A stretch of DNA of 39,559 nucleotides from CAZDCZ01 sp964504155 (GTDB lineage Bacteria; Bacteroidota; Bacteroidia; Bacteroidales; UBA12077): the NCBI GenBank assembly GCA_964504155.1, contig CAZDCZ010000019.1:1-39559 (forward strand). The letters run 5' to 3'. Below are positions 36,607-39,559 of this stretch, piece by piece. The notes under the pieces are model-generated. The model saw nothing but the letters and a program-made list of their open reading frames with translations. It was not told the DNA's origin and did not search any database. The translations under genes and the position numbers were made by a program. Positions within the stretch are counted from its first letter, which is position 1; every line of letters begins with the position of its first letter.

Positions 36607-37116
36607 TTAATGATTTATATAAACTTTAAAAGCTGGTTTGTATCCTTTTATTTCCCCCTTTGAATTATAAATTTCATAGGCTAACATAATAGAATAAACT
36701 TCTTTATGCATTTTTAATTTATCTATGTTAAGTAACCATTTTTCTTCAAATTGTACCTTGGCAATTAACGAACGTTTAAATTCATCAGATTTTTCTAAAT
36801 CACGTATTTTTTCAATCGATAAGCTGTCTTCACTAAAAAAATCAAAGGCTTGTAATTCTTTAGAATAAATTCCTTTAAATATTCTATTTACTAAGATGTC
36901 CTTATCTAAATTTCGCAAACAATATTCTTCCCAAGTGTCTTGAGAATTAGGGTTTTTTATTAAAACATCAGTTATTATTGTATCTGCAATACTAGTGTAG
37001 TTTGATACCTGATAATTATTATTTTGAATATTTTTATCTTGTTGTTCTGAATTACATGAAATTAAAACCGTAGAAAAATAAATCAGAAATATGTTAAGAA
37101 AGATTTTTTGTTTCAT
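36607..37116 (-). CDS. lipoprotein of unknown function
   Basis: A 169-residue protein with a good signal and lipobox (IYFSTVLISC, lipidated Cys21), followed by an Asn/Gln-rich linker. The mature domain (about 45-169) is mixed helix and strand: SQDTWEEYCLRNLDKDILVNRIFKGIYSKELQAFDFF, a charged helix DSLSIEKIRDLEKS, then strand-like VQFEEKWLLN and YSIMLAYEIYNSKGEIKGYKPAFKVYI. I do not recognise a family. Expected location is the periplasmic face of a membrane. It lies between dihydroorotase (47 nt upstream) and the hydroxyacid dehydrogenase (13 nt downstream), so it belongs to that operon, but neither enzyme suggests its job. Confidence 0.8.
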   Translation of the reverse strand: MKQKIFLNIFLIYFSTVLISCNSEQQDKNIQNNNYQVSNYTSIADTIITDVLIKNPNSQDTWEEYCLRNLDKDILVNRIFKGIYSKELQAFDFFSEDSLSIEKIRDLEKSDEFKRSLIAKVQFEEKWLLNIDKLKMHKEVYSIMLAYEIYNSKGEIKGYKPAFKVYINH

Positions 37117-37163
37117 GTTCTTGTTTTTTAATTATTAAAGAAGTTAATTAACCTCCTATTTAG

Positions 37164-38495
37164 TTATCTATCGAAGACTAAGCGTTTCCCTCTTACTTTT
37201 TTATTAAATTTCCCATTATTATACGCAAGTTCCCCATTAATAAAAGTATGTGTTATTTTTGAATTAAATGTGTAGTTTTCAAATGGAGACCATTTACATT
37301 TGTATAGTATGTTATCTTTATTAACTGTATTTTTTGAATTTAAATCAACTAGAACCAAATCAGCATAATATCCTTCTCTAATATATCCTCTGTTAGAGAT
37401 TTGAAAAATGTCAGCAGGAGTATGGCACATCTTCTCAACAATTTTTTCAAGTTTTATTAATCCTTTATTATATAATTCTAGCATTGCTGATAGTGAATGT
37501 TGTACCATCGGACCTCCTGAAGGAGATTTGAGATACGGCTTGTCTTTCTCTGAAAATAAATGAGGAGCATGATCGGTTCCAATAACATCAATCTTGTTCG
37601 ATAATAATCCTTTTAAAAGCGCTGTTTTATCTGTTGGTGTTTTTAAAGAAGGATTCCATTTTATTTTATTACCATATTTCGAATAGTCATTATTGTCGAA
37701 CCAAAGATGATGAATAGTTACCTCTGCAGTGATTCTTTTATTTTTAGATGGTTTTGTTTCTAGTAGCTCTAATTCTTTTGCAGTGCTTATATGTAGAATA
37801 TGTAACCTACTATTAAATTTATTTGCCAAACTAACTGCATATGAAGATGATTTGTAACATGCTTCAGAACTCCTGATTTCTGTGTGATATTTAATCGGAA
37901 TGTTTTCCCCAAATTTATTCTTAAAGTGGAGTGTATTTTGTTGTATCATATTGTCGTCTTCACAATGAACTGCTATTAGAATTTTCGACTCTTTGAATAT
38001 CTTTTCAAGAGACGATGCATCATTAACACTCATGTTTCCTGTTGAAGAACCCATAAATAATTTAATACCACATAATTTTGTAGGATCAACGTTTTTTATT
38101 TCATCAATATTATTATTTGTTGCTCCTAAATAAAACGAATAATTTGCAAAAGAATTTGTCTTAGCTATAGAAAACTTTTTTTCTAATAATTCAAGACTTG
38201 TAGTTTGGGGAATAGTATTAGGCATTTCCATAAACGAAGTAATACCTCCCGCAATTGCTGCACGAGATTCAGAATAGATATCTGCCTTATTTGTTAAACC
38301 GGGCTCCCTGAAATGTACATGGTCGTCTATTATCCCCGGAAATAAAAAAATGTTTTTTGCATCAATAATATTATCATCTATAAATCCCGGAGAAAGTGAA
38401 CCTTTAATAATTTTAATTATTATTCCATCTTTTATTATTAAATTTCCCTTATATATTGTGTTCTCATTTACAATATTTGCATTTTTAATTATCAT
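37164..38495 (-). CDS. pyrC: dihydroorotase (class I)
   Basis: Zinc amidohydrolase cyclising N-carbamoyl-aspartate to dihydroorotate in pyrimidine synthesis, 443 residues. Metal ligands are visible: His59 and His61 in DDHVHFREPG, Lys145 in GIKLFMGS (the carboxylated bridging lysine), His177 in AVHCED, His235 in HILHIS and Asp308 in GTDHAPH. This set matches the long class I type, and FREPG favours dihydroorotase over allantoinase. It starts at ATG, 19 nt after the mannosyltransferase gene, an arrangement often seen in Bacteroidota. Confidence 0.9.
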   Translation of the reverse strand: MIIKNANIVNENTIYKGNLIIKDGIIIKIIKGSLSPGFIDDNIIDAKNIFLFPGIIDDHVHFREPGLTNKADIYSESRAAIAGGITSFMEMPNTIPQTTSLELLEKKFSIAKTNSFANYSFYLGATNNNIDEIKNVDPTKLCGIKLFMGSSTGNMSVNDASSLEKIFKESKILIAVHCEDDNMIQQNTLHFKNKFGENIPIKYHTEIRSSEACYKSSSYAVSLANKFNSRLHILHISTAKELELLETKPSKNKRITAEVTIHHLWFDNNDYSKYGNKIKWNPSLKTPTDKTALLKGLLSNKIDVIGTDHAPHLFSEKDKPYLKSPSGGPMVQHSLSAMLELYNKGLIKLEKIVEKMCHTPADIFQISNRGYIREGYYADLVLVDLNSKNTVNKDNILYKCKWSPFENYTFNSKITHTFINGELAYNNGKFNKKVRGKRLVFDR

Positions 38496-38514
38496 AATTA
38501 TATCCGAGTATTTT

Positions 38515-39243
38515 TTAACGTGTATATTTTTTAAAAAAACTTCTGAATTTCATTTTTATAACACCCCAAACGGCTTCATTAAAAATTCCTCCACTCATTT
38601 TAGATGTTCCTTCTTGTCTATCTGTAAAAATAATAGGAACTTCTTTTATATTAAAACCATATTTATATGTAGTAAATTTCATCTCTATCTGAAATGCATA
38701 TCCTTTAAGTTTTATCTTATCTATATTTATAGTTTCCAATACCTTTCGTGTATAGCATATAAACCCTGCTGTTGTATCACGTATTTTCAAACCTGTTATC
38801 ATACGAACATATGCAGATGCAAAATACGACATAAGAACTCTGTTCATAGGCCAATTTACAACATTTACTCCAGAAATATATCTCGATCCGATTGCTAAAT
38901 CAGCATCTCCATTTTTGCATGCATCGTATAGCCTAAGTAAATCATCAGGATTGTGAGAGAAATCAGCATCCATTTCAAAAATAAAATCATATTTATTTTC
39001 AATTGCCCATTTAAATCCTGAAATGTAAGCTGTTCCTAAGCCTAATTTCCCTTCTCGTTTTATTAGATGTAAATTCGATTCAAATTCTTCTTGCAACTTG
39101 TTTACTATTTTAGAAGTTTCGTCCGGAGAATTATCATCTATTATTAAAATATGAAATGACGATGGTAAAGAGAATACTTTCCTTATTATATTTTCGATAT
39201 TTTCTTTCTCATTATAAGTAGGGATAATAACAATTTTTTTCAT
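38515..39243 (-). CDS. polyprenol monophosphomannose synthase (GT2)
   Basis: A 242-residue GT-A glycosyltransferase of the dolichol-phosphate mannose synthase type, moving mannose from GDP-mannose to a polyprenyl phosphate. It opens with IVIIPTYNEKENI, has DDNSPDETS (36-44) for the nucleotide, the metal-binding EMDADFSHNPDDL (90-102), a GSRYISG block and the late RQEGTSKMSGG. There is no C-terminal membrane domain, as in the short soluble class. The donor sugar and acceptor are inferred from the family. It is the first gene of the minus-strand operon with pyrC, the lipoprotein and the dehydrogenase. Confidence 0.88.
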   Translation of the reverse strand: MKKIVIIPTYNEKENIENIIRKVFSLPSSFHILIIDDNSPDETSKIVNKLQEEFESNLHLIKREGKLGLGTAYISGFKWAIENKYDFIFEMDADFSHNPDDLLRLYDACKNGDADLAIGSRYISGVNVVNWPMNRVLMSYFASAYVRMITGLKIRDTTAGFICYTRKVLETINIDKIKLKGYAFQIEMKFTTYKYGFNIKEVPIIFTDRQEGTSKMSGGIFNEAVWGVIKMKFRSFFKKYTR

Positions 39244-39559
39244 AAGTGTAAAAATTTAATACCATATATTAATGTATAAAAAACCATTTAATTGATATGT
39301 TGTTTTGTAAAAAAATCTGTAAATATCGATTAATGAGTGTGCATGTTTAAGTAATTAATAATATTTATTTAGCGAAGTTAATATTTTTAGATGAATAAGT
39401 ATTGTTAAATCTTTTGTAAAGATGAATATTATAGATTAAATATATGAGCCCACTCTAAAAAGTCATAAAATTTAAACTCGTTTAGAATGGCATTTATTTT
39501 TTTTTAAATAATTTGCAATCTAAATTTTTTATACGATTCTAAACACGTTAAATTAAAAA
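39244..39559. other. non-coding right edge of window
   Basis: A 316-nt AT-rich stretch with no gene that I can support. It must hold the promoter for the minus-strand mannosyltransferase operon, but no perfect TAnnTTTG was found. From 39446 the sequence changes character and may be the outer end of an insertion sequence; see the separate entry. Confidence 0.5.
39446..39559. mobile_element. possible insertion sequence terminus, cut by window edge
   Basis: GAGCCCACTCTAAAAAGT at 39446-39463 is a conspicuous GC-containing block in otherwise AT-only DNA and resembles terminal inverted repeats of transposons in Bacteroidota. If so, the element would run rightwards beyond the window. No transposase sequence and no second copy of the repeat is present here, so this is a weak call from pattern memory. 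Confidence 0.2.

Noticed and set aside
38350..38898. 182-codon plus-strand open frame
   Set aside because: It lies antisense to pyrC and the mannosyltransferase gene, which have clear catalytic motifs; its Cys/Ile/Phe-rich translation is typical of a shadow frame.

Overview
The window looks like chromosomal DNA from a low-GC member of the Bacteroidota, most likely order Bacteroidales. The evidence is: a Bacteroidota-type FtsL and a long MraY inside a mraZ-to-ftsZ cluster; a glycine-lipid acyltransferase pair (GlsA/GlsB-like); lipoproteins and SPOR/TPR proteins with short AT-rich signal peptides; and several perfect matches to the Bacteroidota -7 promoter element TAnnTTTG. No rRNA, tRNA, CRISPR array or complete mobile element was found. 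Nearly every base belongs to ordinary housekeeping genes. Genus cannot be assigned by eye.

Layout. 1-4842 (+ strand): glycerol kinase, a small LEA14-like lipoprotein, a SPOR-domain protein and a long PurF-like class II glutamine amidotransferase/phosphoribosyltransferase, closed by a strong hairpin terminator. 4904-6772 (- strand): GlsB-like N-acyltransferase and GlsA-like O-acyltransferase, predicted to make glycine lipids. 6979-22848 (+ strand): an uninterrupted division and cell wall (dcw) cluster: mraZ, rsmH, ftsL-like, PASTA-containing transpeptidase (ftsI), murE, mraY, murD, ftsW, murG, murC, ftsQ, ftsA, ftsZ and a YqeY-like gene. It ends at a symmetrical terminator. murF, ddl and ftsB are not in the cluster.

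22947-29491 (- strand): an envelope-biogenesis block. In transcription order it is coaX, an outer-membrane beta-barrel protein, a TPR protein, LptC, a 60-residue two-helix membrane protein and a PpiD/SurA-type periplasmic foldase. 29620-34023 (- strand): mfd, preceded by fbp with its own terminator. 34383-35633 (+ strand): aspartate kinase. 35637-39243 (- strand): polyprenol-phosphate mannosyltransferase, dihydroorotase, an unrecognised lipoprotein and a D-2-hydroxyacid dehydrogenase. 39244-39559 is non-coding and may contain the outer end of an insertion sequence that leaves the window.

How it fits together. The dcw genes make lipid II with meso-diaminopimelate (MurE has a DNPR motif) and build the divisome. 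The most interesting regulatory signal is a run of four GTGG boxes at exact 10-bp spacing just before mraZ. It matches the known MraZ operator architecture and lies in the gap shared with the divergent glycine-lipid genes. No convincing undescribed multi-gene system was seen. The best leads are that shared operator region, the enlarged PurF-like enzyme, the tiny membrane protein between lptC and ppiD, and the possible IS end at the right edge.
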